Origin: Thermoplasmatota archaeon | Lineage (GTDB): Archaea > Thermoplasmatota > JAKEGO01 | DNA length: 64,000 nucleotides | Direction: 5' to 3' | Assembly: GCA_028279595.1 (NCBI GenBank) | Contig: JANQNK010000007.1 | Span: 25,214-89,213, forward strand | Shown: positions 37,705-46,747 of the stretch, piece by piece | Layout of the letters: each line of letters begins with the position of its first letter | Position numbering within the stretch: position 1 is the first letter of the stretch | The notes under the pieces: generated by a model | Seen by the model: the letters and a program-made list of their open reading frames with translations, nothing else | Database searches by the model: none | What the model was told of the DNA's origin: nothing | Position numbers and translations under genes: made by a program

Positions 37705-39383
37705 CCCGGGCCCTGGATCCGCGAGGTGGGAAGGAATCGAGGATATACACCGACCGCTACACCCCGTGGAAGGGGGAGCTCGGAGAGAGACACTGGATAG
37801 TCCTTAGGGCCATCAATGACGGTTTCAGACACAATCTCAGGAACAAGTGGGTAAAAGCGATAATCGCCCTGGCATGGGTTTTCACGGTGGTCTTTCCGCT
37901 CCTCACGGCCTCCTTCGGGATGAACCAGCTGATCCAGGACGCCGACAGCGCGGCGAGGTACGAGAACTACGAGGAGTACCTGTCGGAGCTCGACGAATAC
38001 GGGATCGGTTACAGGATGGTCAAGAACATAGAACCGGACTCGATGGCGACCTTCGATGTCTGGGTCTCCAATACCGGTGAGAGGCCGGATATCATCCACG
38101 TCTACATCGCGGACATCAGGGCGGACCAGCCAGGTTGGGGGGTATGGCTCAACCTACCCGGGAGCATGAACGCAACCGGGGAGCTCAACTTCAGCCTTCC
38201 CGCTGGCGAGATGGCGAACTTCAACCTCTCGGTCGCCGCACCGCCCGGGCTCATCACCGGGTACGCTGACGTCATCATCGGAGCCGAGTCGGAGGGGGCT
38301 TCGAGCCTCGTTTCCCTGTTCGGTGGGGAGACCGGGGTGTCGAAGGGACTCGCCACGAGGACGATCGTAGGCCAGACCGAGGCGTCACCCTACCATTTCA
38401 CGATCACAGCGCTGCAGCCGGTCGGTTCGGTCAGGGCCGGCGACTCCATTACCATAGACCATGTCATCGAGAACACGGGTACCGAGGCGGATATATACAA
38501 TGTCTTCACCACCGGTCTGCCCGACGGATGGAGGTCATCGGTCGACGGAACGGGAGACGGGGCGATCGATCTCGAGCCGGGGGAATCGTTGAACTTCTCG
38601 GTGACCTTCAGGGTGCCGGACGACTCGATCTCCACCAACTACGTCTCGGTCCTCGGGTTGTCTACCATGGACCCCTCGCTCACGAGCGGTTCGGTGATGA
38701 TCATCAAGGTAACGGATATCCCGGACGTTGACCTGACCGCAGAGATCATAGCGGGCCCGAACACAGGCCTTGCGTCCAGCCTGTTCATGCTCTTCACCCT
38801 CTTCCTGGCGGCGATAGCGGGATCGAAGGCCATCGCCATGGACCTGGCACAACGTTCATACACCGTTTACTTCGCAAGGCCGATAGGGAAGATGGATTAC
38901 GTGGCGATCAAGTACGGAACGGTCGGCGCCACACTCTCAATGGTCACGATACTCCCACTGCTATGCGCATACCTCGGCCTCATATTGCTGTCGAGCGTCG
39001 GTGGCCAGTACCTTATGGACCACGCCTGGGTCTGGGGGGCCATAGTCCTTCACGGACTCCTCATAATCATCGTTCTGACCTCATTGTCACTGGCCTTCTC
39101 GTCGCTGACAACAAGGAGGTTCACGGCTGCGTTCGGCCTCGTGGTGGCGTACTTCATGACCTTCGTCATGGCGAGCATCATCGTGAACGTCTTCGGCGAG
39201 GCTGGCGGGACCGCCGTGTCGATATACGATTCGGTCCAGCTGGCCGGAGCCGGGATCTTCGGGGTCGAAGGGGTCGACTTCGATTACAGCTGGGGGTACA
39301 ACGTGCTTACCCTGCTTTCGATCTCGGCCATATCCACCCTGGCTGTGCTATGGAAGGTCAGTAGGACGGAGTTGAGCGAATGA
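37701..39383 (+). CDS. ABC-2-type permease with NEW3/CARDB-like extracellular domain
   Basis: ATGA overlap with upstream ATPase; N-terminal TM, ~300-aa ectodomain (IDHVIENTGTEADIYNVFTTGLPDGW...LEPGESLNFSVTFRVP), then multi-TM C-terminal half. Confidence 0.85.
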   Translation: MTRALDPRGGKESRIYTDRYTPWKGELGERHWIVLRAINDGFRHNLRNKWVKAIIALAWVFTVVFPLLTASFGMNQLIQDADSAARYENYEEYLSELDEYGIGYRMVKNIEPDSMATFDVWVSNTGERPDIIHVYIADIRADQPGWGVWLNLPGSMNATGELNFSLPAGEMANFNLSVAAPPGLITGYADVIIGAESEGASSLVSLFGGETGVSKGLATRTIVGQTEASPYHFTITALQPVGSVRAGDSITIDHVIENTGTEADIYNVFTTGLPDGWRSSVDGTGDGAIDLEPGESLNFSVTFRVPDDSISTNYVSVLGLSTMDPSLTSGSVMIIKVTDIPDVDLTAEIIAGPNTGLASSLFMLFTLFLAAIAGSKAIAMDLAQRSYTVYFARPIGKMDYVAIKYGTVGATLSMVTILPLLCAYLGLILLSSVGGQYLMDHAWVWGAIVLHGLLIIIVLTSLSLAFSSLTTRRFTAAFGLVVAYFMTFVMASIIVNVFGEAGGTAVSIYDSVQLAGAGIFGVEGVDFDYSWGYNVLTLLSISAISTLAVLWKVSRTELSE

Positions 39384-40342
39384 CCGGGAATGGACGTGCC
39401 GGCGATCTCAGGGGCGGGCGACCCCCCAAACCGGTGGTGACGGCCACAGGCCTCACGAAATGGTACGGCCTTGTCCTGGGCATAAGCGACATCAATCTGG
39501 GCATCGCGGAGGGGACGACGGGGCTCCTGGGCCCCAACGGGGCCGGCAAGAGCACCTTCCTCAAGCTCATGACCGGTCAGATACGGGCGAGCCGCGGTGA
39601 GGTCCGCCTCCTCGGCCAGCCGGTCTGGAACAACCCACAGGTGATGGCCAGGATCGGATACTGCCCCGAACAGGACGCATTCTACGGGTGGATGACCGGG
39701 CTCGAGTTCGTCACGACGCTGCTCAGGATAGGAGGATACGCCAAGACGGACGCTGAGGACCTCGCGGAGTCCGCCATGCGATTGCTCGACATGGGCGACG
39801 CCATGGACAGGAGGATATCCGGCTACAGCAAGGGGATGAGACAGAGGACCAAGATCGCCCAGGCCATTGCACACGACCCGGACCTCCTGATCCTCGACGA
39901 GCCGCTCTCCGGCACGGACCCGGTGGGGAGGGTGAGGATCCTCGAGGTCATCCGGCGTTACGAGAAGGAGGGAAAGAACGTCATCCTCAGCAGTCACGTC
40001 CTACATGATGTGGAGAGGACCACACGTGACATTGTACTGATAAACAAGGGGAAGGTGATCGCGGAGGGCGACGTCCATGCCATCCGCGGGCTCATCGACC
40101 AGTATCCCCATATGGTGAGGGTGAGGACGGAGGAATCGCGGAGGCTGGCCGGTCTGCTGGCAGGCAACGACGGGGTCGTCTCGCTGGAGTTCGAACCCGG
40201 CGTTCTGGTGATCAAGACCTCCGCACCAGACACGTTCTACGGGGAACTTCCGCGGATACTGTCCGAGAGCAATGTCAGGTTCACGGAGATATCGAGCCCC
40301 GACGACAACCTGGACGCGGTGTTCAGGTACCTGGTGGAATGA
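39380..40342 (+). CDS. ABC transporter ATP-binding protein
   Basis: GLLGPNGAGKSTF, YSKGMRQRTKIAQAI, LLILDEPLSGTDP; 4-nt overlap with neighbours. Confidence 0.95.
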   Translation: MTGNGRAGDLRGGRPPKPVVTATGLTKWYGLVLGISDINLGIAEGTTGLLGPNGAGKSTFLKLMTGQIRASRGEVRLLGQPVWNNPQVMARIGYCPEQDAFYGWMTGLEFVTTLLRIGGYAKTDAEDLAESAMRLLDMGDAMDRRISGYSKGMRQRTKIAQAIAHDPDLLILDEPLSGTDPVGRVRILEVIRRYEKEGKNVILSSHVLHDVERTTRDIVLINKGKVIAEGDVHAIRGLIDQYPHMVRVRTEESRRLAGLLAGNDGVVSLEFEPGVLVIKTSAPDTFYGELPRILSESNVRFTEISSPDDNLDAVFRYLVE

Positions 40343-41193
40343 TGGCAACGAAGAGGACGAGCAAGGGCGCGAAGCGGCGCGGCAGACGCATACCACCCCC
40401 CACGGGCAGCCAGGCCTCCTACAACAGGGGGTATGCCCTGACCATGATGACCATCAGGTCGATCCTGCTAGACAGGAAGACCTGGGTGCTCATAGCCCTT
40501 CTGCTCCTCCTGCTGGGTATCCCGATGCGCTGGCTGATGGACGCACCCAGCGACAAGGATGCCGAGATGGAGGTCTTCATGACCATCATGATCATCGTCT
40601 ACCTCCAGTTCATCGTCCTGTACACATGTCTACTGTATGCATCATCCCTGGTCAGCGCGGAGACCGAGGAAAGGACGATGACCTATCTCATCTCGAGGCC
40701 GATAGCCCGTTCCGAGATACTGATCTACAAGTACATCGGATACGTCGTCTCGGTCTTCTCGATCTTCGCACTCACGACGATACTGAACTACATCGTCCTC
40801 GCTCCGCATGGGGGAAGCGCTGCATTCACGAGGAACCTGGACCTGCTCGGCTACACGCTGGGCGGGATCCTGATAGCGGTGATAGGATGGGGAGCGCTCT
40901 TCATCCTGATGGCCTCGGTCTTCAAGAACCCCCTGATGCCGGGTTTCCTGTACAGCCTGTTCTGGGAGTCCCTCCTGGCGAACATGGGCGGGAACATCTC
41001 GAGGGCGACGATCACGTACCAGATAAGAACGTTCATATTCAACGGGCCATCTCGGCTCGAGGACATGGCACAGGGAGACCTCCCCGTTCACGGCGGCCAT
41101 ACTCCGGCCATGGCGTTCCTAGTCACGCTCATCGCAGCTGCAGCGTTCCTGATCATGTCGTGGTTGTTCGTCAGAAAACGAGACTTCAATTGA
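40339..41193 (+). CDS. ABC-2-type permease
   Basis: Multi-TM; SAETEERTMTYLISRPIARSEILIYKYIGY; 4-nt overlap with the upstream ATPase. Confidence 0.88.
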   Translation: MMATKRTSKGAKRRGRRIPPPTGSQASYNRGYALTMMTIRSILLDRKTWVLIALLLLLLGIPMRWLMDAPSDKDAEMEVFMTIMIIVYLQFIVLYTCLLYASSLVSAETEERTMTYLISRPIARSEILIYKYIGYVVSVFSIFALTTILNYIVLAPHGGSAAFTRNLDLLGYTLGGILIAVIGWGALFILMASVFKNPLMPGFLYSLFWESLLANMGGNISRATITYQIRTFIFNGPSRLEDMAQGDLPVHGGHTPAMAFLVTLIAAAAFLIMSWLFVRKRDFN

Positions 41194-41214
41194 ACACGAT
41201 CGCGAGGACCAGTC

Positions 41215-42486
41215 TTATTCCTTGCAGTCCGCCAGCGGGTCGCATGCAATATCGAGCACGTCCAGTTCCCGTACAGTGACGTCGGTCCCCAGAAGCGAGG
41301 CGAGGCTCGGGTCTGTACGTCCAGAATCGCCATGGAGCAGCTCCTTGATGTAGGTGCCCGCCTCGGCCACGACATTGATGCGTGCCTGGCCATCGCCTGC
41401 GGAGACCAGCGAGATATCGCGAACGGTCCTCTTCCGCACGAGATCGGCCCTTCTGCGATTGACGCGCTCGGGGGTCCGCTGATGGATCGTGGTTCCCCTG
41501 AGGTCGGCGAGAGCGGTAGAGATCGAGCCTTCGTCGGCTGCCGTCTCGATCAGGGACTCGTATTCCTTGTCGCACCGCATCGCCTTGATGGACTTGACCA
41601 TACGTCTGTCGGAGAAGGACAGGTCGCGGACCTGGACGAGGTCCGAGGAATTGATCTCCGAAAGGGCTGAATCGAGGTCCAGCGACCTTCGTTTCGGTCC
41701 ATGGACCTCGGCGACGAACGGCCGGCCCGTGCCGAGCATCCTGACGTCGACGTCCTCCCTGCCCAGGCCGTGGAAGCTGTGCTCTCGCCCGTCTGCCATT
41801 GTCATTAGCGGGCCGCAGACGACCTCTTCGACACTCGTCTGATACATCTTCCCCGTGCCGTCGCAGCGATCGCAGCCGGTCCCTCGGCACTTCCTGCACG
41901 GCCACCTCGTCTGGGGTATGCCCCTCTGGAGCTTGTTGTAGCGGCCGTAGACGAAGAGCGACCTGACGTCGAGCTCCACAGTGTCGTACCTCACGTCCAT
42001 GATCGCCGTTATGTCGGGTCTGGACATGTCGGCCTCGGCGCCGGTCAGCGCCTCGACGCGCTTCCCCACCTCGCGATTGAGCTCGCTCTTCGCCTCCTCG
42101 CCGCAATCGATGTCCAGTTCCTCGCGGCAGGAGGATTCCGAGCCGACCAGCTCGTCGTCCACCCGGCAGCCGATCATGAATGTCGAGAACTCGTATTCCC
42201 CCAGGGACTGGACGACCAGTTCCGCAAGGTCGTCCAGCTCGCCGAACAGACCTTCGCACATGGAGCAGGAGTCTGGGTCCGTCGTTCCGTCCACTTCGAA
42301 GTATGAACGCAGCGCGCGGCCGCGTTCATCGTTCGTCATGCCATGGCCCTTCTTCCCGAACAGCCGGCCCAGACAGTGGTCGCACAGCCCGAGCTCGAGA
42401 GCCTTTCTGGCGGCCTCCTCCATGGCATGGAAGCCGGCATACCGTAGAAAAGGGTTTTGAGAGACCGGCATCCCATCGAAGATCAA
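41215..42486 (-). CDS. pus10: tRNA pseudouridine synthase Pus10
   Basis: CDHCLGRLFGKKGHGMTNDERGRALR; CRKCRGTGCDRC; GREDVDVRMLGTGRPFVAEV; AGTYIKELLHGDSGRTDPSLASLLG. Alternative starts 42471/42423. Confidence 0.93.
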   Translation of the reverse strand: MIFDGMPVSQNPFLRYAGFHAMEEAARKALELGLCDHCLGRLFGKKGHGMTNDERGRALRSYFEVDGTTDPDSCSMCEGLFGELDDLAELVVQSLGEYEFSTFMIGCRVDDELVGSESSCREELDIDCGEEAKSELNREVGKRVEALTGAEADMSRPDITAIMDVRYDTVELDVRSLFVYGRYNKLQRGIPQTRWPCRKCRGTGCDRCDGTGKMYQTSVEEVVCGPLMTMADGREHSFHGLGREDVDVRMLGTGRPFVAEVHGPKRRSLDLDSALSEINSSDLVQVRDLSFSDRRMVKSIKAMRCDKEYESLIETAADEGSISTALADLRGTTIHQRTPERVNRRRADLVRKRTVRDISLVSAGDGQARINVVAEAGTYIKELLHGDSGRTDPSLASLLGTDVTVRELDVLDIACDPLADCKE

Positions 42487-42528
42487 GGTGAGGCGCGTTG
42501 ATCGCCGAATGAGGCGTGATCGAGCGCA
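42487..42528. repeat. Hairpin element copy D, between pus10 and the divergent microORF
   Basis: GGTGAGGCGCG-TTGATCGCC-GAATGA-GGCGTGATCGA-GCGC. Confidence 0.65.
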
Positions 42529-42556
42529 ACATCGACCACGTGCCTGCCAGTATACT

Positions 42557-42566
42557 GTTAAATATG
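42557..42566 (+). promoter_or_regulatory. TATA box for the microORF
   Basis: gttaaatatg ~25 nt upstream of ATG 42586. Confidence 0.55.
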
Positions 42567-42585
42567 TACATGTCGATGCAGTGGC

Positions 42586-42738
42586 ATGCTTCCAGCGCCC
42601 CTGATGTTGATCCTGGCCGCACTGGCGATCATCCTGGTTATCGTCATCATAATCAAGATAATCAAGATCATCATCATGCTGGCGGTCCTGATAGGGATCG
42701 TCTACCTGGCCTACGTGATGGGATACCTGCCGTTCTAA
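42586..42738 (+). CDS. 50-aa hydrophobic membrane microprotein (below ORF-track cutoff)
   Basis: Translated by eye: MLPAPLMLILAALAIILVIVIIIKIIKIIIMLAVLIGIVYLAYVMGYLPF*; TATA at leaderless distance. Confidence 0.65.
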   Translation: MLPAPLMLILAALAIILVIVIIIKIIKIIIMLAVLIGIVYLAYVMGYLPF

Positions 42739-42773
42739 CGGACCGAAAAGCGGGATGCACGGACCAGCTATAC

Positions 42774-43502
42774 TCAGAATCCCCTAGCGGACGCCCTGTC
42801 GTCGAGGCCGCATCTCAGTACCAGGATCTCCCTCAGCTCATCGAGCATTCCATTGTACTCGTTTAGATTTGACCCGCCGACGTCGAGGCTCATGAACTCC
42901 CGTCCCCGGACCGGGGCCGAAGAATATCGACGTATCGGGAACCAGCCCCTGCCGATGGCCGGGATCGGCGATTCCATGTAGGATACGAGCGTACGTTCGT
43001 ACTCGTGGTCGAGTGCCTGGGTGTACCTCTCGAGTTTCCCGATGAAGTCGGGATTGATGACCTGGTTCCGCGGCTGCATGAGGGGTGATCCGGTCTTGAA
43101 CTCCTGGTATCTCAGGTGGACCGAATCGTTACGGGAGGCCTTGTTGGCGAGATCGTCGGCCTGGACCGCGGTCATCTCGGTGAAGAGCTTGTGCTGGAGG
43201 AACGAACCGAAGGTCAGGGCGTCGAGGACCTCGTCGTACTCCCGCGGTGGCCTCACTGCGAAGAATATCTTGCTGAGGTCTGCCCTGAGGTGGAGAACGC
43301 TGTAGACGAAATAGAGACGCTCCTGGAGGATCAGCATCGTGTCGCCGCGGACTAGTCTGACATCGCAGATCTTGCTCGCGCGGTCGGAGACCTCCTTGAG
43401 GTCCCAGTATAGCTCCTTGAGCTCCGGACCGTACGTCTCAGGGCGTCGGATCTGGAGCAGTAGCTTGAGTGCTATCTCTCCATCATGGAGAAACTCCAGC
43501 AT
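42774..43502 (-). CDS. Conserved hypothetical, mostly helical soluble protein (242 aa)
   Basis: Long ORF with TATA-like ggtattaaag upstream; no family recognised. Confidence 0.7.
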   Translation of the reverse strand: MLEFLHDGEIALKLLLQIRRPETYGPELKELYWDLKEVSDRASKICDVRLVRGDTMLILQERLYFVYSVLHLRADLSKIFFAVRPPREYDEVLDALTFGSFLQHKLFTEMTAVQADDLANKASRNDSVHLRYQEFKTGSPLMQPRNQVINPDFIGKLERYTQALDHEYERTLVSYMESPIPAIGRGWFPIRRYSSAPVRGREFMSLDVGGSNLNEYNGMLDELREILVLRCGLDDRASARGF

Positions 43503-43572
43503 ATGTCACCTCTTTTACGAAAGGGGTTATGGACTTTAATACCTTTCCCGACCGGACGACCAGATGGAGAAG

Positions 43573-43585
43573 GATTAAAATATCC
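43573..43585 (+). promoter_or_regulatory. Candidate promoter of the redox operon
   Basis: ggattaaaatatcc upstream of ATG 43634. Confidence 0.45.
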
Positions 43586-43633
43586 GGCGGGCTTTCGTCA
43601 GGGCGAGGTCGGGGGGCTTGACTGCCAGCAGGC

Positions 43634-46600
43634 ATGTCCAGCACCCCGGTGGTACACAGTATCAGAGGAACGTTCATGTCCGGAGGAGAGGAATATGACC
43701 CGATCGTGCTCTTCGGGGCGGACCGGGGCGTCATCGCTGGAGCTTCCGAGGAGTACCAGTTCGAGCTCCGTGACTCGACTGCTTGCTCGAGGGAGTGCCC
43801 GGCCGGGGTGAACGTGAAGGCATACATCAATCTCATTGCCAACCGGAGGTTCGAGGAGGCGGTCGAGGTCATCAGGGAGATGAACCCGTTCCCGATCGTC
43901 TGCGGCCGTGTCTGCACTCGGCCGTGCGAGGAAGGCTGCGAACAGGGGGACGAGGGCGATCCGCTAGCCATAAGGGCGCTGAAGCGGTTCGCCTCGGACT
44001 ACGAGCTGGCCAGGAGGCCGATCGATGCCGTCGAGTGCGAGATCGTCCATGAAGAGAGGGTTGCGATAATAGGCTCCGGACCGGCCGGCCTCACCGCTGC
44101 CGTGGACCTCATCAGGCTTGGATATCCCGTCACCGTCTTCGAGTTGTCCGATGAACCGGGGGGAATGCTGCGTTTCGGCATCCCCGCGAACAGGCTTCCG
44201 AAGAGGATCCTCAAGAGGGAGATCGACTGGATAACGGACCTGGGCGTCGAGCTCAGGACGGGTGAGAGGATCGGCGACCCGGCAGAACTCCTGAAGGAGG
44301 GATATTCCGCCGTACTGATAGCGGCTGGAGCCCAGGTCTCCGTGCCTCTCGGCATCGAAGGGGAGGATTCGGACGGGGTCATCGAAGCGCTCACATTGCT
44401 CAGAAGGATCAACTGCGGCGAACCCGTGGACCTCGACGGAAAGGTCGTTGTGATCGGCGGTGGTTCCACCGCGTTCGATGCGGCCAGATCGGCTTTGCGC
44501 GTTGGAGCCGGTTCAGTCACCCTTGCCTATCGCCGCGGGCGTGAGGAGATGCCCGCCGAGGAGGAGGAGATCGACGAGGCCCTCGAGGAGGGCGTCCTGA
44601 TAAGGAACCTGGCGATACCCGGGAGGATCGTATCAGAGGGCGGCAAGGTCGTCGGGATCGAGCTCATCCAGGCGGAACTCGGAGAACCCGACGATTCCGG
44701 CAGGAGACGACCGGTCCCGATCGAGGGTTCCGAATTCATCATCGATGCGGACCATGTCGTTCCAGCGATAGGAGCGAGGCCGGACATCGGACCCGTAGGC
44801 GGCGTTGATGCCACCACCGACTGGGGAACCGTATGTGTCGACGAGGACGGAGGCACATCGGTCAATGGGGTCTTCGCCGCAGGCGATGTAGAGCTGGGAC
44901 CCTCCACCGTCGTCGAGTCCATAGGGCGCGGCCACACGGCTGCTGGTGCTATCGTCGGGTTCCTTGGAGGGGGGTCGAAAGCCACCATCAGGCACGACAT
45001 GGCGGTCCCGGTGGTCCTCGGACCGTTTCCCGACACACCCACCTGTTACGAACCCGATACTTGTTCACAAGCCTCGCTCTGCTTCGAGGAGACGTCGACC
45101 ACGATGTCGGAGCACAACGCCGTCACGGAGGCAACGCGCTGCGTCTCATGCGGCCCGTGCCACATGTGCGAACTGTGCCTTCCGACCTGCGAAAGCAAGC
45201 AAGTGGCTGGGAGGATAGATGGCACTGAGTTCCTGCTCAAGGTGCCTTCGGACCTGTCACGCCAGGTCCACGATGGCCTGGATAAAGTGGAGGTTTCCTC
45301 GGCTGAAGGCTCGAGGTCAATGGACCTTGGGACCCTTACGGTATCCGTCGATGAGGAGAGATGCATAGGCTGCGGCCTTTGCGAGGAGGCGTGCGCCTAC
45401 AGGGCGATAGGCACGGTTCTCCGCAAGGGTTCTGGCCCTGTGGCTGTCGTCGACCACGACGCCTGCGCCTCGTGTTCCGCCTGCGTATCGGCCTGTCCGA
45501 CAGGAGCGATCTCGCAGGGCCGGATGTCCGACGACGAGGTCCTGGGCAGGATCTCGATGGAGGTCGTCGCGCTCTCTTCGTTCTGGAACGGTCCGGACCC
45601 TCGGTTCGACGTGACCGGGGGGGTCATCGACCTAATGGCCGAGTTCAAGCCCACCGTCTCGTTCCTCCTGAGAGCCCTCATGAGGGCCGGAAAGGGAGTG
45701 GTGCTCATAGGACCGGACGATTCGTGCGGCCCGCATTACATCACCAGGATCAGGGACCCGGGAATGGTGGTCTACAACGCCCGCAGGGCGCTGGCCATGG
45801 TCGGTATCTCGCCCGACAGGATCGCCTACCGGGCGGTACCGCACGACACCGACCCTGCGGGGGTCCTTTCCGAGTTCGCAAGGAGGCTCGACGTCCTGGG
45901 ACTGGGACGGCTCGATGCTCCCGTGCCAACCGACGGTGGACCCCTCGCCGAGGCCCTTGACTCGCTGAGGTCGATGGCGTCCGTTCCGGAGATACCTCCG
46001 ATGGACCCGATGCTCCTGCCCCCTGCGGAGGGTGGCACCGGTCTCTTCGAAGCGTGCATACCGCTGTACTGGATGGTCGGGTCCACCGACGGCCTGTTCG
46101 ACATGCAGGGACCGCGTGCCTCGATGAGGGGGCTCGTATCGGTCCTGGGAGCCGTTGACGGGTCCATTGCCCTGAGATGCCCTTCGAGGGGATTGAAGGG
46201 CTACGACGGCGGTGAGGTGGCATGCGAACGCATAGAAGGGATGAACATCAAGGCCGCCCAGGCTTCCGGTGTCTCGAGGATCGTCGTAGCCTCGCCAGAG
46301 GCCTACAACGCATTCTCAAGCAACGACGGGATAGAGGTCCCTGTGATGGACCTTCCCGGGGCGATCGAAGGGTCCCTTGGGGACACTGTCCTGGATCCAC
46401 TGGACATCGTGGTCGCGGTCCACCCCTCATGCGCGATGGACGAAGACCCGTTCCTCGACCCGACGCTCGAACTGCTCGGAAGGATCCCAGGGGTCAGGAT
46501 CGTCACTATCGACGAAGGGTGCGGGAGGTCTGGATTCCGCGACATGGACGCGGGATCGAGGGTCAGCGCACACGAACTCGTCTCGAAGGCGCTCGAGATG

Positions 46601-46747
46601 GGCGCTGACACGATCGCCTGTACATCCTCACACTGCCAGGCCCACATGCTGTTGATGCAGCGCCAGGGATCCTGGAGGAGCGCGGAGATCGAGGTCACCG
46701 ACGTGTACTCGTTACTTCTGCGTTCCATCAGGGGGGAGGGAGCATGA
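43634..46747 (+). CDS. Multidomain flavin/Fe-S protein: GltD-like FAD/NAD(P) module, ferredoxin clusters, FlpD/MvhD-like and CCG/HdrB-like segments
   Basis: CSRECPAGVNVKAYI..CGRVCTRPCEEGC; VAIIGSGPAGLTAAVDLIRLG; CIGCGLCEEACAYRAIG and CASCSACVSACPTGAIS; GKGVVLIGPDDSCGPHYITRIRDPGMVVYNARRALAMVGISPDRI; C-x~36-EGCG-x~34-CTSSHC. Confidence 0.8.
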   Translation: MSSTPVVHSIRGTFMSGGEEYDPIVLFGADRGVIAGASEEYQFELRDSTACSRECPAGVNVKAYINLIANRRFEEAVEVIREMNPFPIVCGRVCTRPCEEGCEQGDEGDPLAIRALKRFASDYELARRPIDAVECEIVHEERVAIIGSGPAGLTAAVDLIRLGYPVTVFELSDEPGGMLRFGIPANRLPKRILKREIDWITDLGVELRTGERIGDPAELLKEGYSAVLIAAGAQVSVPLGIEGEDSDGVIEALTLLRRINCGEPVDLDGKVVVIGGGSTAFDAARSALRVGAGSVTLAYRRGREEMPAEEEEIDEALEEGVLIRNLAIPGRIVSEGGKVVGIELIQAELGEPDDSGRRRPVPIEGSEFIIDADHVVPAIGARPDIGPVGGVDATTDWGTVCVDEDGGTSVNGVFAAGDVELGPSTVVESIGRGHTAAGAIVGFLGGGSKATIRHDMAVPVVLGPFPDTPTCYEPDTCSQASLCFEETSTTMSEHNAVTEATRCVSCGPCHMCELCLPTCESKQVAGRIDGTEFLLKVPSDLSRQVHDGLDKVEVSSAEGSRSMDLGTLTVSVDEERCIGCGLCEEACAYRAIGTVLRKGSGPVAVVDHDACASCSACVSACPTGAISQGRMSDDEVLGRISMEVVALSSFWNGPDPRFDVTGGVIDLMAEFKPTVSFLLRALMRAGKGVVLIGPDDSCGPHYITRIRDPGMVVYNARRALAMVGISPDRIAYRAVPHDTDPAGVLSEFARRLDVLGLGRLDAPVPTDGGPLAEALDSLRSMASVPEIPPMDPMLLPPAEGGTGLFEACIPLYWMVGSTDGLFDMQGPRASMRGLVSVLGAVDGSIALRCPSRGLKGYDGGEVACERIEGMNIKAAQASGVSRIVVASPEAYNAFSSNDGIEVPVMDLPGAIEGSLGDTVLDPLDIVVAVHPSCAMDEDPFLDPTLELLGRIPGVRIVTIDEGCGRSGFRDMDAGSRVSAHELVSKALEMGADTIACTSSHCQAHMLLMQRQGSWRSAEIEVTDVYSLLLRSIRGEGA

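Noticed and set aside
43634-46747. Annotating gene 1 as glutamate synthase small subunit (GltD) or HdrA
   Set aside because: Only the N-terminal part is GltD-like; no glutamate synthase large subunit is nearby, and the C-terminal half has FlpD/CCG-like features not found in GltD or HdrA.
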